Assembly (NCBI RefSeq): GCF_000165425.1
Contig: NW_001799078.1
Location: forward strand, 509,081 to 573,080
DNA: 64,000 nt
Source of the DNA: Paramecium tetraurelia
Lineage: Eukaryota; Ciliophora; Oligohymenophorea; Peniculida; Parameciidae
Direction of reading: 5' to 3'
In this document: positions 1 through 13,420 of the stretch, one piece after another
Layout: every line of letters starts with the position of its first letter
How positions within the stretch are numbered: position 1 is the stretch's first letter
Notes under the pieces: model-generated
Database searches by the model: none
What the model was told of the DNA's origin: nothing
The model's input: the letters and a program-made list of their open reading frames with translations, nothing else
Program-made: the position numbers and the translations under genes

Positions 1-2870
1 TTTTAATTAGGATATTGTAGCGATGGAACCAATTCTACACAATACCCTGATATGTATACTGATTTTAATGAATTTGATTATTATTCTGATGAAGAATTTG
101 ATGAAATAGATTATTCATTTGGTGAGTCATAGATGACAAATGTTTTTGGATAAAAAGAATTTTATATGGTATTAAGAGAGAGATAATTAATATTTATGGA
201 TAACGAAGAGTACAAATTTAGAATAATTTAGTTCTATTTTAACTATTTTTAATGATCTTGATAGAGCAAGAGCTTTTGTTCCCATAATTACTATGCATTA
301 TAGAAATGAAATTCAAAAGAAATTAATAAAGAAAAGAGAGTGTGTTGTAAGGGAGGAATATGCTGTTTTATTATAATTGGTGGGTCAATTGAATCCTTTC
401 AAAAGGGAAATGCCTCCAGAAATGAAAGCTTAGAGAGAGCAAGAGAAAAAGAAGAAGGAGACTGAATTAGCTAAAATGTTGAAATAAAAATAGGATGAAA
501 ACGAAGATGAAAATCAAGAAGAAGAATAAGAAAAGAAAGAGGAAAAAGAAGAAAAAGAAGAAACAGATGAGGATGTAAAAAAGGAATAGTAAGATGCAGT
601 TAAAAGAAGTGAAGAAACTAAAAAGATGCACGAGGATATAAATAATCAAGGTGAGGAATCTAGTGATCAAGCAGCACTTGCAAATGCCTAAGGAGAAGAA
701 GAAAATTTAAATGAGGACAATGCTGCTGATTAATAAGATGCTCTTGCTGAAGGAGAAGAGGGTTAGCAGGCTGATTAAGAGGATGGAGAAAAGGGAGAAG
801 AAAAAAAGTCAGACTAAACTGATGAAAAGGGAGATGAGTAAAATTAAAACGAATTGACTGATGAATAAAAGTCACAAAAAAGTGATGAAAGTCGATCAGA
901 AAACTAAGAAGATTAGATTTCAATTGATGGGAATCAAAATTAATCCGAAAATCAACAATTAGAGGATTAAGGAGAACTTTAATCTGGAGAGCTAAGCAGC
1001 GAATAATAAATGAAACCTGAAGATGACACTACTGAAAGTATTGTTGGTGTGTTGGATGTTCAATCTCATATTATAAATGCTAAATAATTCACAAGAGAAA
1101 TAATACCTTTAAGAAATAGTGTGGTAGTTGAAAATAAATATACTGTCTTTTAAGATAATTAAAGATTGGCAAAGGCATTGCAAGATTATAAGAGTTGTGG
1201 ATATTCCTATTTAGATATTCGCCCTTCCTAAAACAACTTTTTTGTTTAAATTTAGATAGACAATTTTGATGATTTATATGATACTTATCCTGTGGGATTT
1301 GGTGTGTATGCTTATCAGATGCTTGATAGATTAAAAGGATGGAGAAATTTGGATGATTAACTTTGGTGCATAGATAAAGAGAGTGAAGATTTATGGCAAT
1401 TTGGTGCCCTTTATAGGACAGATGGGACATTTATTGATAGTTATATGTTTGGAGAGTACTTCAAATATTAAGTGGATAAATAGGCATAAAGGCAAACTAA
1501 AATTAATATTTATTTTTCGAATAAAAATAGAGTAGCATTCAGTTTCGATGATGAGAAAACTATTATGTTAACTTGTGTAAACCCAAAGTTCAAGTATTAT
1601 GTTCCCATTTTTGAAACTAAGGCTTATAAAGGTGTTCCTTCAATGACATTATTGCAATATGTTGATGACATTTAAATTCCATTTGAGTATTCTGATAGCA
1701 TAGAAAATATCCAGAATGCTTTTAGTAAAATCTTTAGTTTGATTAACAAGTTTATAATTGAAAAAAGAGGTTCATTTAATGAAGATGATGATGATTACAC
1801 TATTTCTGGCATTGATGATGATAAAGGTGCTTCTATTAATATGTGGGATATTAAATTATATGATGCTCAATATGAATGGTGGATTAAGATTGATGACTTA
1901 AAGCAAGATAAACAGGATATTAATATATGTATTGGAGTAAACTAAATGAGTTCTGAAGACATTCTAACTAATCTATTTGATAGACAATACAAAGCATAGG
2001 TTGCTTATATTTGTGATAAGAATGACTTTATTCATACATTTTTTTAGGAGTGCCCAATCAGTTCAAATCCTATTCTCTTAGTTCCTGGAAGTGTATTAAG
2101 ATTTAGATTAAGTGATTATCTGATGGAAGTCTATGATGGTTATCAATTTGCTTATTTCTCTCTTCGAAAAACAGGCAAAACTGGAGTGATTCCAAGTGCT
2201 ATTATAAGATCTGATTCTAAAAATAAAATCACCTTCTTAAAAGGACCAATTAACTTTGGACCAAATCCTTTGGCTGATAGAGTCGACTATGAATAATTAA
2301 ACAGAGAAAACTTTGCTAGTTATGACATCTTTACATTCCCAATATTGGAAAATGCTAAAAATGGACTATTTAAATCTAATACTAATGAGCCTCTATTTAA
2401 AAAGAATCAAGTACCAAAACCAGGAAAAAAAGAACCTCCTCTGGGCAGGAACTATGAGACAGAACAAGAAGAGTAAAAAGTTGAAGATCAAACTACTCAT
2501 CAGGAATCTAATAAAGAAGAGGAATAAAAGAATGTTGAAAATGAGGAAGCCAAAAAAATAGTTTCATCTAATGTTCCAAGTGAAGCACATGCAGATATTC
2601 GTATTATATTAATTTACTTTAGATGGAGATACTAATGTTAAATGTTTGATTATTTATGAACATTGTGATTTTGAAGGTCCTAGCAAATTGTTATATCCAA
2701 ATAGGTTCGAAGCTGGTCCACCTAATGAATTTAGATCTTTTGAACTTTGTAGGGACACAAAACTCATTGAAATTATTATTGAAGGACATGTTCAAGAAAA
2801 GATGTTTGTGTCTCAATCAGTTGAATGTCTCCCTAGTCCATTTTTTGTAGATGAAATTATAATTATGTGA
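1..2870 (+). CDS. Partial acidic/Glu-rich protein of unknown function (5' end missing)
   Basis: The frame is already open at base 1, so the start lies outside the window. The protein has a Asp/Glu-rich N-terminal stretch, a central region (about bases 470-1020) of almost pure Glu/Gln/Lys low complexity, then a globular C-terminal half rich in aromatic residues, ending at TGA 2868-2870. A clear 22-nt intron (2601-2622) restores the frame to the C-terminal ~80 residues. A second break at 231-264 is either a 34-nt GTT...TAG intron or a one-base insertion in a T5 run; both give the same downstream frame. I recognise no family. The C-terminal half looks folded and the middle disordered, but no function can be assigned. 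Confidence 0.75.
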
Positions 2871-3184
2871 AATTATCATATTAAATTTATCATTATTGTT
2901 ATATAAAATGTGTTTAACAAATAGCATTGAAATCCCTCTTGTATTTATAATGATGAAAAATTCATAGAATCTGAAATAGTTGCTTTATAGGAAGTTAACA
3001 TTTATCTTGATGTTTTCATAATCCTCCATCTAAAATAAGCAATTAAATCAATGAATTATTTTACACCCCTTTCATTTTCCCAAAATTAATCAAATTAGCA
3101 ATTATTATAAAATCTTTAATTAAAAAATGAATTTTTCTATTAAAAATAATTCGACATTTTTTTAGAGAAATTACAATAAGACAG
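2871..3184. other. Intergenic, AT-rich, nothing supported
   Basis: About 310 bases of AT-rich sequence between two plus-strand genes. An ATG at 3127 is out of frame with the downstream otubain start at 3185. No conserved element is visible. It presumably holds the 3' UTR of the upstream gene and the promoter of the protease gene. Confidence 0.4.
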
Positions 3185-4317
3185 ATGGATATAGAAGCTC
3201 TTTAAAAGTATAAAAGGCTATTCGAATAAGGAATGAGTTATTAACCAATTGAATCTAAAAAAAATAACTTATCAAATTAATATAGTTCAATTAATTCCTT
3301 TTAATCTTAAGCATCTCAAAATTAAAGTAAAGATGAACAAAACAAAATTTTCCTATATGTTTCTCTTTACGAAAGATTGAAACCCACCATGTCAGATTAA
3401 GATAACTTATAAAATTAAAATGAATTGGATAAAAAATAAAACAATAGTGATAAAAAACCTCAAACATAGGTAAAATCACAATATTAACGAAAAATAAAAT
3501 TGAATAACGATAGGAGATTGAGAGTATGCAATGTTTTGAAGGATTTATATAGTAATACTTCAGGGCTCCGTAATGTTGAAGATTAATATAAATATTATGT
3601 CAGAGAAATAGAAAATTAATCAGCCTTATATAAGAATTACAGTTTAAATTTCCAAAATAAAGCAATTGTACGCAAAATCTGCAATGCATTCTTACAAGTC
3701 AGAGGGGATGGAAACTGTTTTTATACGGCTTTTGGTTTTTAATTCCTTTATCATTTGCTTTTCTCATATTCTGATGAAGAATTTGATGAATTTATTAAGA
3801 AAATCTTGAATTAGTAAATCAGTTTTGGGATTAAATATGTCAGAAAATAAATAGATGACAAGTAGATTGAAAAAGATTGTCTTGAGGAATTTATTTATCT
3901 AATAGAAGACCTTAGATAAGAAGGAAAGGAAATTAGGTTTGAGAAATTTAGGCAAACATTTGCTAATTGGTAAATTAATGAAAATGGAGATGGTTTCTTA
4001 TATTGTTTATAGACTATATTTTTCAGAAATTTAAGTTATTAATATTTGGAGAAAAGTGAATTCAAAGATATAGTATTAGATAAAGAAAATTTATTAATAT
4101 GGGAAGAAGAATGCAATACAAATGAAGTAATCATAAAACTATTGGCATAAGAATTAAAAATGTATTATAGTTTAAAGTTATAATTAGACATACTAAATTA
4201 TTATTTCTCGATAATGAAGTAACGATAAGGGAGTATGAGGAAGAAAATAAAAACACAATAATATTGCTTATCAAGCCTGGGCATTACAATATAGGTTGGA
4301 ATATCAGAGAGTAATGA
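3185..4317 (+). CDS. Otubain-like deubiquitinating cysteine protease (OTU/peptidase C65)
   Basis: About 368 residues after removal of one 26-nt intron (4162-4187). The N-terminal ~150 residues are Gln/Asn/Ser-rich and probably disordered. The catalytic domain begins with the otubain motif GDGNCFYTAF (Asp-x-x-Cys) near residue 180, and the catalytic histidine lies in KPGHYNIGW close to the C-terminus, in exon 2. Otubains cleave ubiquitin chains, often K48-linked, in cytosol and nucleus. The catalytic Cys and His are both present, so activity is expected. The start was chosen as the first ATG in frame with the domain; an ATG at 3127 is in another frame. It converges on the Ile-tRNA synthetase gene with a 163-bp gap. 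Confidence 0.87.
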
Positions 4318-4480
4318 ATATAAATTTATATAATCATTATTGTAATTTTTTGGATATTGTTCTTTTGTTAATAAGAATAATGTCAATCTAAGATTTTTAA
4401 GATTATATTAATCTCTAATTTTAATTATCTATGCGATATTATATTAATCAAAAATATTAATAATTTTAGATTTATCATAC

Positions 4481-7400
4481 TCATTATGGTACGGTATAAT
4501 GCTCAGGGCCAAGGGTAACCTTCTTAGCATCCAATGTAAATTCAATATTTTATTGTAAGTTTGGTAAGACTAACAATGTTCTTATGATGGTATCAACTTC
4601 TTTTTCATTATAGGATTCCTATGATATCAAAATAAAATTATACCAACAATTTTTATCTATTAAATAAGGGAGAATGCTTGGTGATCACAATGCTAAATTT
4701 ATGGTTATCAACATCAGTATCTTCTTTGCCTATTACTTGTAAGAATTAATGTTTTTAATCAGATGAGAATACTGGTTTCTTAATTTAATTTCTGATCCAT
4801 GTAATTCCAGATTGAACTGCATTTGATAATTCAGATTCAGCTTCAAATTGATAGAAGATAAGGATTTTATCCTCCAATTATAAACCCAAGCTTCTTTCTT
4901 AACTTTTAAATTCTATTTGTGAATTCTCTTGCCAATCCAAGATTCTTCAGTTCTTGGGTCTATGAGGGATCTAAAATAATAGAGAATCCATCTTCAGTAG
5001 CAAACAATAACTACTTATGCTTTTCAGTGTTGAATTAATCAGTAATTTTGACATGCTTTAATAATAATTCGCAATCCAACTCTACTTCAATGTATTCCAC
5101 ATTCTTCTTACCCTTTTTAGCTTTAGGATCTGGTTATTATTGAACCTATTCTTCCACCTTCTTTTCTTTCTTGACTTTCACCTTGAGTTGTAATTTACCT
5201 TCAGATTTGAGTGTACGGATCTATTCTTAAGTGAAGTTACGAACTTATTAAATTAGATCAGGTCCAAATTTATCTTTCAATTCTTATCCACAAATTTTAT
5301 TGTCAGGTTCAGCCTTAAGTTAAATGTATTAATCAATATTCTTTTCAACTAAGACAGAAGGTGTATTGATTTCTTCTTCAATATACTTAGATAAGAATTG
5401 AACACTTTAAAGTAATTATTCATCTGTTGCCAAGATTGTCAAACTATTGACTGGTTATTTTAGACTTAGTTTATGGGCTTCTCTTAATTTTCTAGCAGAT
5501 TCAACAACTATTTGCATTTTTTCAACTTGAGATTCAATTTTAGGATCAATCAATTCCTTTCTGACCTCAGGGATTTATAAGAAATGGATTGATTCTTGAT
5601 TGTTTTTGCCTTATGGGATACATTTCTTAAGATTTTGATAGAATGATTCTGTAATGAATGGCACGTATGGTGACATCAAAAGAGTGATTTTTAAGAGAAC
5701 ATCAAATAGAACATTTAAACTAACAACCCATTCTTGATTTCCTTAATCTCCCTTGATTCTACCTCTATTCAATCTAACATACCAGTTAGTCAATGTATCG
5801 AGATAACTAATCAATCTAGGAACAATAGTGTAAAGTCTATAGGCTTCCATTTCATTTCTAACAAATTCAACCAAGGTTTGACTGCTTGATACAATCCATT
5901 TATCCATAGTATTATCTCCTTTTGTAATGGCATTTTCATCAAATTCAAACTTGCCGAGAACACTTTCATATCTCTACAAGTTTTAGATCAAAAATCTATA
6001 AGCGTTGTACCAGGGCAAGAATACATTCTTAATAACTTCTTAAACGCCATCCTTGCTGAAATTCAATGATTGAGCCTTAACCAATCCACTATTAATGAGG
6101 TACAATCTCATAGCATCAGCTCCGAATTGATTAATAATTTCAATTTCAGGATCTGGATAGTTCTTTTTACTTTTTGACATCTTTTCACCTTTATCATTCA
6201 ACACAATTCCATTGACAATCAAGTTCTTATAAGGAGTGTCATCACGTAAGGCTGTTGCAATAACATTCAATGTATAGAACCATCCTCTTGTTTAGTCTAA
6301 TCCTTCAGCAATGAAATCGGCTGGGAAGATAGTTTCGAATAACTCTTTTCTTTCAAATGGATAATGTTATTAAGCAAAAGGCATAGATCCACTCTCAAAC
6401 CAACAATCAAAGACTTCTTCAATTCTTCTCAATACACCCTTTCCTTATTTACTTGGAATTGTAATATGATCAATGTATTCTCTATGGAGATCTGTGATGT
6501 TTTTCAACTCCAGAAAGTTACCTCAATTCTTCAATAGATCCAATGCAAACTGATTCTTCAAAATCGTCACTGACCCAAATTGGAATAGGATTACCCCAGA
6601 ATCTATTTCTACTGAAACACCAATCTTAGGCATCATCTAACCAATTGTTAAATCTTCCATCTTGAATTGATTATGGTACCCATCTAGCCTTCTTATTGTT
6701 AACAACAAGTTTATCCTTAATTGATGTAACCTTAATAAACCAACAGTTAACAGCTTTATAAATTAATGGGGTTTAAGATCTCCAACAATAAGGATAATTA
6801 TGTTGAACTTATCCATCCTTAATCAATCTTCCATTAGTTTTAAGTAGCTTTCTAATTTCCTTATCTGCCTCCTTGACTTACATTCCTGAGAAGTCTTTGA
6901 CTGACTCCAAGAATCTTCCACTAGAATCAATGGGTACCAAAGGATCGGATGGAACTATGATGCCAGCCTTTAAACATGCCTTGTAATCGTCATCACCAAA
7001 ACCAGGAGCACAATGTACTATACCAGTACCATCATCACTAGTAACAAAATTGGCAGCCAAAACTCTATAGCATCCTTATTCTTTCCTTTCCAAAAAGTAA
7101 TTGAATAATGGAACGTATTCAGTTCCAACTAAATCAGTACCTTTGAATTTCTCCACAACTTCATACAACTTGGCATCAGTATACAATTCAACAATTCTTG
7201 ACTCTGCTAGGATGTAATGAGTATTAGATGCTTTATCTAGTAATTTCACATAAACTAAATCTGGGTGAACAGCTAAGGCTAAATTACTAGGCAATGTCCA
7301 AGGAGTTGTTGTCCAAGCAACGAATTTAGTCTTCTCATCTTTAACTAGTGGGAAAGTCACAACAATAGCAGGATCCCACACATTCTTATAATTCTATTAG

Positions 7401-8071
7401 GTCTCGAAGTTGCTGAGAACTGTGGAACATCCATTAGAATAAGGCATGACTTTGCATCCTCTATATACTAAGCCTTTCTCCCACATTTGTTTGAAGACCC
7501 ACCAAACACTTTCCATAAAGGATGTATCCAATGTTTTGTAATCATTATCAAAATCGATCCATCTACCTGTTCTTCCTATTATTCTTCTCCATTCAGATGC
7601 ATATCTCATGACTATTGATCTGCATTCATGGTTGTATTTATCAATACCCATCTAAACATATAATACTCATTTAAAACCTTTAAAATATCACCTCTGTGTT
7701 AAATTTTAAGAGTTTTATCAATTTCATGCTCAACTGGCAATCCGTGACAATCCCATCCGAATCTTCTTTCCACATATCTCCCATTCATTGCAAAATACCT
7801 GCACACTACGTCCTAAATTTTATTATGTAAATATACTTTAATTGTACCAGCACACATATGACCATAATGAGGTAACCCAGTAGCAAAGGGGGGTCCATCA
7901 TAAAATGTAAATCGTGGACAATCCTTTGTCAATTCCAATTATTTATGAAAAGCATTGATCTATTCCCAATATTTTAGGATTCTGACTTCCTCTTCAGGGA
8001 AGTTGGGTCTTTCGACAACTAACAATTAAATCTAAGTTGTTACCATTAGTGAAATCTGTTTTCTAAGCCAT
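4481..8071 (-). CDS. IARS1: Isoleucyl-tRNA synthetase, cytoplasmic, with two apparent +1 frameshifts
   Basis: Charges tRNA-Ile with isoleucine in the cytosol. Class I signatures are clear: HYGH in GLPHYGHM near residue 58 and KMSKS in [10 protein letters not shown] near residue 607. Between them sits the large CP1 editing domain, and an anticodon-binding region follows. Four introns of 24-26 nt (4619-4643, 7652-7677, 7813-7836, 8019-8043) restore the frame, giving about 1163 residues, normal for eukaryotic cytosolic IleRS. Two one-base insertions remain that no GT-AG intron explains: an A5 run at 6500-6504, between ...LSGVE and NITDLHRE, and a G3 run at 4885-4887, between QKLRKKLG and LQLEDK. 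Protein similarity continues on both sides of each. Either the reads are wrong here or this copy is starting to decay. Confidence 0.93.
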
Positions 8072-8161
8072 ACTCAAAAATGTTAAGAATTTTTAGATTT
8101 TAAATTAAATCCTTTAAATCATGAAAAAGATAGTATTTGTGTGACCAATTTATATTAATAC

Positions 8162-9237
8162 TCATAATTCCACATCATATAGTCCATCATTAAAGTTTTC
8201 AATTGAATAGAATCGACATGTCATTATTCGACCTCCAAACACACGTTAATCTGCTGCCAAAAACGCTGCCATTGCTTCCTCATTACTATTATTACTCCCC
8301 ATATTTCTTACTTTGCATATTCGATAAACACTCGCACTTGCATGTCCTCCTCCAATTCAGCTTTTATATGAACATGAATTTTCTTGATGTACCCATACTT
8401 CCCTAACTCCGCCTTTATATCATCCTTAAAATATTCATCAACGTCCTTTGCTGTTATAGCATTCAACAACACTAATATGTTTGTGGGCTATCTATCAATG
8501 AATATTCCTATACTATTTATGCTGTTCGAAGGTTTTTCTAAACACTACATTTTATGGAAGTAAGTCTGTAAAATCCAACGAACTGACTTCAATCACTCCA
8601 ACACTATTCGAAGTCTTTATCACTTCTATTGGATTCTGAATCCCCTAATTGTATTTCCCCAATCCTAAACCAAATTTATATCCGAATTTCTCCATCATTT
8701 TCAAAGCCTTCTCCTCTCCAGATCCCAATTCCACCTCGTCATAAGAGGGCTCTGTCTCCTCTTCTATTTATTATGGCTACGGCTGTTCATTTTATGTCTC
8801 CGATTGATTCATCTACCTTTTCAATTCCTCATAATCATTCGGTCTGCTTGGATCATACTCTTGAGGCTTATTCACTATTGGAGTCAACTTTGTTGAGTTC
8901 TTGCAAACACGAAGAATGCTGCTCAACTTATTATTTAAATGAGATAAGTCCTATTATTGACTCAATATTTTACTTTACTAGCTGGTAGCTGCTATGGTTA
9001 TTATTATTATTATTAGACTTATTGAGCCTGTGATTATTAAACTTGATTTGCTGCATTACTCTATTGCGAAGGAGCTGTCTCTACAGTTTATGTAGGTTCC
9101 ACTTCTTGTTATATTTCTGCAAAGAAATTTTGCATAGCTGCATTGATCTAAGCATTCTCAACAGGTTAAGGTCTAAATTTTGGAACTGGAGGAGGCACTC
9201 TTCTCCTTTAGGGTTCCTTACCTTCCATTTCGTTCAT
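8162..9237 (-). CDS. RBM17: SPF45/RBM17-like splicing factor (G-patch plus UHM)
   Basis: 334 residues with three introns (8286-8311, 8492-8513, 8951-8973). The order is a Pro/Gln-rich N-terminus, a conserved linker (KPQEYDPSRPNDYEEL), a G-patch (ALKMMEKFGYKFGLGLGK) and a C-terminal RRM of the U2AF-homology type, beginning TNILVLLNAI and ending near the last residue. SPF45 binds the ULM motifs of U2AF and SF3B1 through its UHM and acts in 3' splice-site use and alternative splicing in the nucleus. Such a factor is of interest in a genome of tiny introns. The start at 9237 is the first ATG; another lies at 9229 in the same frame two codons on. It lies 90 bp upstream of the co-directional Ile-tRNA synthetase gene. 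Confidence 0.9.
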
Positions 9238-9689
9238 TTTATATATTAGAACAAATATATATATTGAATTAAAAGCAAAAATTGATATATGTAAAGAAGT
9301 ATTGGCTGAATAGAAGAATAATGAAGAAGCAGAATATTGAGAATACTTTCAAATTAATAATCCTAAATCAAATCCATCATCAGTGGATTAACTAATTTCA
9401 ACATAGTTTTTACAGATATTTATTAAAAATAATACTCAATAGTACTTTTAATTTAATGATATTCCAATCAATGTAATAATTAACTTTACATTTATAACAA
9501 TTTTAACCTCAAACATGAATAGTATTGTAAACATTTGAATAAGATAGTAGTTTCAATTTAAATTCTAATTAAAAATAACTAAGATAAGTATTGTAGTATT
9601 TTAAAGAGGATAAAATATTTATAGATGTTTTAAATGAGTTATATGTTTAAATAGAAGCATAATTTAATAATTAATATTATTTCAAAATT
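9238..9689. other. Intergenic; plus-strand protein-like fragment with one TGA
   Basis: A TA-dinucleotide tract (about 9241-9266) opens the interval. From about 9264 a plus-strand frame reads as plausible protein (KAKIDICKEVLAEQKNNE...) for about 90 codons, interrupted once by TGA (EAEY-TGA-EYFQ). It has no ATG and no resolvable intron. I treat it as a possible gene remnant rather than a gene. Confidence 0.3.
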
Positions 9690-12359
9690 TCAACTTGATT
9701 TCTTTTTCTTTTTATTTTTATTTCCAATTTTTTCTCTAAGTTGTTTATCCTTTCTTTAATCAACTTCCATTTCCTCTTTGACATCTTAACCCTTCGAAAC
9801 ATCTTTCATTTTCATATATAACAAGTCCAATCGATAAAGACAATCAGATGGTAATGGACTTGATTCCAACTCGAGAATATAAGGTCTAAAGAAGTGATAA
9901 TATAAATATCTACCTATGAACTTCAATATCCCAGTATGTAGCATTGTCAAATTGTAAAAATGAAGTCCACCTACCTTTAATATTTATATTATAAGTATCT
10001 AAAATTTCTTAAGGTAAAATTTTTAATTTAATTCCTGAATTAGTTTTGTGAGCTTTTAAACACTTTTAAATGCAATCTGGAGTGACTTTACATATCTTCC
10101 CAATAAACTAGTCTATCTTTTGCGATGAGGAACTGAAAAACCCAGCATTTTTATCCTTGGGATTGAAAGTGATTTCAACTAATAACTAATGGTCAGGTTA
10201 GAAACAATAACTTCTTTTATGACAATTGACACTTCTTTATCCCAGCAACACTCCATAGAGCATAAATGGTTAGGCCATATAATAAAATTTAAGATTAGTA
10301 TTCTAGAATTGTATTTGTGAATGGCCTTGTTGTTCACCAGCCAAACTGTTAGTTCCCATATTTACAATGGGACAGAATGCCCCAAACAGTTTATAGCCTC
10401 TTCCATACATGATATAATTAGAAATAGGAGGATGATGAGAAGTTTACTCTAGGTATATAGGACATCCTTTAATTCTACCCTCAAAAGTTTCTCCGATAAT
10501 TGGATTAAATGGCTTTTCTTATTGAACTCCCATCATGAAACTTGCGATGTGAAATGAGACTGTGAGCTTTAATTATTCAAAAACATCTGTAGTTTAGGCA
10601 GCCTTTTCAAGAAAAACAGGTGCATGTCCTTGACCTCTGGCCATTCTCTCCAAAAAAGATCTAGCTTCGAACACTTAAATTGGTAAGGATACAGACATCA
10701 AGGATTTTCCACTTAGCAAATTTGATCCCATTCTTTTGATAATATCCAGTAAGACACTTCTTTAATCACTAATCAATTTCTTATTTGTGTATATCAGCCC
10801 TCCTTTTTTTGGATCTACCTCGTAATACTTAGTCAGTAAGAAATGACCATCTTCTTTGGTTGTTTCCAAAAACTTCTCCAAACCAGGTAATATGTTTTGA
10901 TTAAATTTCCTTTAGATGGATCTCTAAATAAATTATCCTGTCTAAACCAAATCTAAAATTTCTTTATACTCTTGGAGTGATTATTATTGATGCTATTCAG
11001 AAGTAATTCTTTATACTTCAGGCACTAATTGAATAAACGAAATCTACAAATTATCAATGTCGTCATCTTCATTCTTAATTAACACATGTTCTGTTTACTA
11101 TTTGATATAATGATCTGCTTCTATTATTTGATTATCAATATTTTCGAAATTAAGTAGAAACCTTTTCATAACTTCTTCTCCTTTTTCTCTGTTTTCACAA
11201 TCTAAATATATGTCTTCAATAATTTGAGCCTTAAACCTATCCTCTTGTTTAGCCTAGATAAGAACACAGGATCTAGTAATCTTGAATTCATCAGAGCCTT
11301 CAGCTTTATCCTTATCAATCTGATTGTGATGTATTTCATTCCCGATATATTTTTTCAAAATACAATAAGCATTTTCATCAATTTAAAAATGCTTTTAGGT
11401 GTATATCAATCTGATCTTGTCATTCTAAATGGGTGCATGTGATTTTGGCTATTTTGAAAAACTCTCCTGTGAAAAGAATTCATGCTCTAAGTCCTTTTAA
11501 CTTTATGGCTTAGTTTATTTAAATTAATTGTTCAAATACTTATGTCCCATATCGAATTCTGCATAAATTATGGCACAGTCTTTTTTAGTTGGAAATATTT
11601 AATATATTGATACTTAAGGGTTCAAATTGTCTACAAATGTGTGCATCGACAATTCCTATAATAGATCTAAAAATGGTTACATCAAAAATCCTTGCTGGAG
11701 GTATTTCTGATTTTAAAAAGAATCTCATATGCAATTAATCTTTTGGGTCTTAGTAGAGTTATTTGGTTTAAGATTAATATAAGACTTTAAATGAATGGAT
11801 ATCCGAAAATCCTTGCAAATTCTCGAGAGTGTTTTCTAATATAATCTCTATGTCGTTCTTGTTGTTATAACAGTATTTACTTATAAAAATTGAGGCAATA
11901 ATGGAATCATCTATCTCACCCGAGATACCTAGCTTGGTTTAATAGCCATAGAAGGAACCCCTTGATTTATGACTCTTTCTGATTCAGGCATAAATTAATC
12001 CCATTCTTAGAGAGTTTTCTCCTTTTTTTCCTTTGTTATTTGCATTGCCAAATATTTCCCATTCAAGAAATCGTACCATTATAATGCCTCCGATTGGTTA
12101 TTCCAACCAAATCTAACCAACTTTGGTTCAATTTCTTATTGAGTTTTTAATTTTATTGCCCATTTTCCTTGATGAAATGCAACAGGATGGATAACATAAT
12201 TTTGAATTTACAGCTACTTTTATGTTTAACCCTTGACGTCAATATACCTGAGTATCTCTCTATATATCATGGCCTTACCTATTATTTCAAATCATATATT
12301 AAAAGCCTTTCTCCCCATCCTTTCAATACACCACTCTCTTTAAATGCACTACAACTCAT
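9690..12359 (-). CDS. Oxysterol-binding-protein-related lipid transfer protein (PH + ORD)
   Basis: 855 residues with four introns (9886-9913, 11656-11680, 11933-11958, 12256-12278). An N-terminal PH domain (start MSCSAFKES, then GVLKGWGERLLIYDL... to SEALQWYDFL) targets membranes. A long middle region precedes the C-terminal ORD, whose family signature EQTSHHPP is read at about residue 615, with the usual NPIIGETFEG stretch just before it. ORPs exchange sterols or PI4P between membranes at contact sites. The C-terminus is Lys-rich. The intron at 11933-11958 (26 nt) ends in CAAG; an alternative is a one-base deletion, but the other exons fit the intron model without any indel. Confidence 0.9.
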
Positions 12360-13420
12360 TAATGCATTCTTATTATTATCGAGCATTCTGATAATTAAAT
12401 TTATAATAAATAACAAAATATAATTCAATTCAATTAAACATCTTAACAAATGAATTCCCAACACATCATAATTGACTTTATGAAATGCCATGCAATAAAT
12501 TAAAATTTACTGAACTTTTTGATTTAATCAATAATCTTATTTCAGGTCATTGTTAAATTACTTCAAAATTTATACTGGAAGGAGTGTAATTTATTCAAAA
12601 AAAATAAGATTTGATTTCTTTTGTAATGCTTAAACAAATTAATTTATTCACTATCAATTTATTTAAGATTGTTTAATATACTTATTCAAATAGAGTATAA
12701 GATAAATTTAATATTGGATTTAAATATAAATCAAATTATTGATAATCATTTTTTAGTATATGTGACATAATGTCAGAGTCAAAGAATTAAGATTTTAAAC
12801 ATATACAAAGCACTGATTCTCAGGACTATTCAAAACTACACTATCAAAAATCTCTTCATTTATTTTGGAATTTTCATATAATCATATTTATTTTTAATCC
12901 AAAACATTTATACTCTATTTTGTTTTAAATTTTATTAAAATTCTCTTATACAATTTCGAATTCAGTCATCAATTAAGTTTGAATTTCATTTTATATCTTA
13001 TTCTAAATTTTAACTAAGTTTTATGGATTGACTTAAAACTGATTTATTTGAAAGCACAGATACTTTGATTTCTTGATAATTGATAATTTTCCAATTAATG
13101 TGTTATCTAATGTTTATTAAGTATTCATAATAGATTAAAATTATTCCTTAACTTTCATAGTGATTATTTAATTATTAATAAATATAACATAAGCAAAATA
13201 AATTGGTGTTATTAATTAGTATTATACTTATCTAAGGGAGACAAAAAAATCAAAAAACACTAAAATTTATTTAACACTATAAATCCAATAATTATATAGT
13301 TCTTAAAATGTGTTATAGCTTAAACATAAAAAATGAAAGTTTGGAAACATCAAGAATTAGTATATGGGATTTAAAATAAAAAGAAAATTACAATAATTTA
13401 AAAATTAGCTTACGTAAATT
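12360..13420. other. Gene-poor 1-kb interval with one short possible ORF
   Basis: Very AT-rich, separating the divergently transcribed lipid-transfer gene and the membrane-protein gene. A plus-strand frame at 12770-12982 (70 codons, starting MSESKNQDFKHIQ) has a hydrophilic protein-like first half and then degenerates into Phe/Ile/Leu. I give it no gene status. Nothing else is visible. Confidence 0.35.

Noticed and set aside
2313-2561. Open frames overlapping the first gene, rich in Lys/Asn
   Set aside because: Shadows in other frames of the acidic protein gene; composition is not protein-like.
8999-9016. TTA trinucleotide run
   Set aside because: It encodes a polyglutamine tract (TAA codons on the minus strand) in the SPF45-like gene, not a separate repeat element.
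8203-9249. Plus-strand open frames over the SPF45 gene
   Set aside because: Antisense shadows: the minus strand carries G-patch and UHM motifs with well-placed introns.
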